A DNA stretch of 5,835 bases, from assembly GCA_002435585.1 (NCBI GenBank), contig DJDY01000163.1:3248-9082 (forward strand). The letters are read 5' to 3'. Position 1 is the first letter of the stretch, and every line of letters begins with the position of its first letter. Made by a program: the position numbers and the translations under genes. This DNA comes from Lachnospira sp. UBA5912. Lineage in GTDB: Bacteria; Bacillota; Clostridia; Lachnospirales; Lachnospiraceae. Below, in pieces: positions 5,655 to 5,835 of this stretch. The notes under the pieces were generated by a model, which worked only from the letters and a program-made list of their open reading frames with translations, was not told where the DNA came from and made no database searches.

Positions 5655-5835
5655 ATGTATAATAATGAAGATAACAATTATGAGAATAATAATTCTTATA
5701 ATTCTCAAAGTACAGGAAATAATGAAAATACAGGATATAATTCAGGTAATGAATATAATCAGAATACAGGATATAATTCGAGTAATGGATACAACCAGAG
5801 TACTGTGAATTATAGCCAGAGTAATGGAAGTTATA
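5655..5835 (+). CDS. N-terminus of an Asn/Tyr/Gly/Ser-rich protein (partial, runs off the edge)
   Basis: An ATG at 5655 with AAGGAG 8 bases upstream opens a frame that stays open for 60 codons to the window edge. The visible residues are almost only Asn, Tyr, Ser, Gly, Gln, Thr and Glu, with no helix or catalytic motif. Residues 25-36 and 37-48 are near-identical 12-residue repeats built on NTGYNS and YNQ, and a degenerate third copy follows. Such disordered N-termini precede a membrane helix and a trypsin-like HtrA/DegP domain in some Lachnospiraceae proteins as I recall, but nothing visible here proves this. Any protein with a disordered cytosolic or surface tail is possible. Its own ribosome binding site and the upstream terminator point to a separate transcription unit. 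Confidence 0.7.
   Translation, partial: MYNNEDNNYENNNSYNSQSTGNNENTGYNSGNEYNQNTGYNSSNGYNQSTVNYSQSNGSY
5727..5798 (+). repeat. Two 36-base tandem repeats encoding 12-residue Asn/Tyr-rich units
   Basis: Units 5727-5762 and 5763-5798 both begin AATACAGGATATAATTC and differ at five positions further along. Each encodes NTGYNS followed by (G/S)N(E/G)YNQ. Bases 5799-5834 look like a decayed third copy (STVNYSQSNGSY). The match in both DNA and protein suggests recent duplication within the gene. Confidence 0.8.

Overview
The window is low-GC DNA in which every supported gene lies on the plus strand. The codons are rich in ATA, AGA and TTA/CTT, and Shine-Dalgarno sequences are strong. Together with the protein sequences this suggests a Firmicute of the class Clostridia, most likely a Lachnospiraceae-type gut anaerobe. 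The family assignment is inferred from protein resemblance, not from a marker gene.

Layout. (1) Bases 2-109 are the last 35 codons of a hydrophobic membrane protein, possibly a metal ABC transporter permease. A hairpin terminator follows at about 116-157. (2) An extended -10 promoter (about 188-215) precedes three membrane or surface proteins of unknown function. The first is a single-pass protein with one bacterial Ig-like (Big_2) domain, a long Ser/Gly/Asn linker and an unassigned C-terminal domain (290-1438). The second is a two-helix membrane protein that probably starts at a TTG codon (1495-1896). The third is a protein with about eight helices and a cytosolic tail carrying an EDDEYYYYVKAVPK motif (1911-2933). 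(3) After an 89-base gap with a possible promoter come cdaA (3023-3901), the membrane-bound diadenylate cyclase, and cdaR (3882-5177), its YbbR-domain partner. Their genes overlap by 20 bases. (4) A gene for HPr, the phosphocarrier of the sugar phosphotransferase system, follows (5227-5493) and ends at a strong hairpin terminator (5533-5588). (5) The window closes with the first 60 codons of an Asn/Tyr/Gly/Ser-rich protein containing 36-base tandem repeats (5655 onward).

How the genes may work together. CdaA makes cyclic di-AMP, a second messenger tied to potassium and turgor control and to cell-wall homeostasis in Firmicutes, and CdaR modulates it from outside the membrane. In many Firmicutes the next gene is glmM; here that place is taken by HPr. 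The close packing of the three upstream membrane genes with one another, and the lack of a recognisable terminator before cdaA, allow them to be co-expressed with cdaA and cdaR. That makes them candidates for envelope proteins related to cyclic di-AMP signalling. This is inference from position only. The best-supported calls are CdaA, CdaR and HPr; the three upstream proteins have no function that I recognise.
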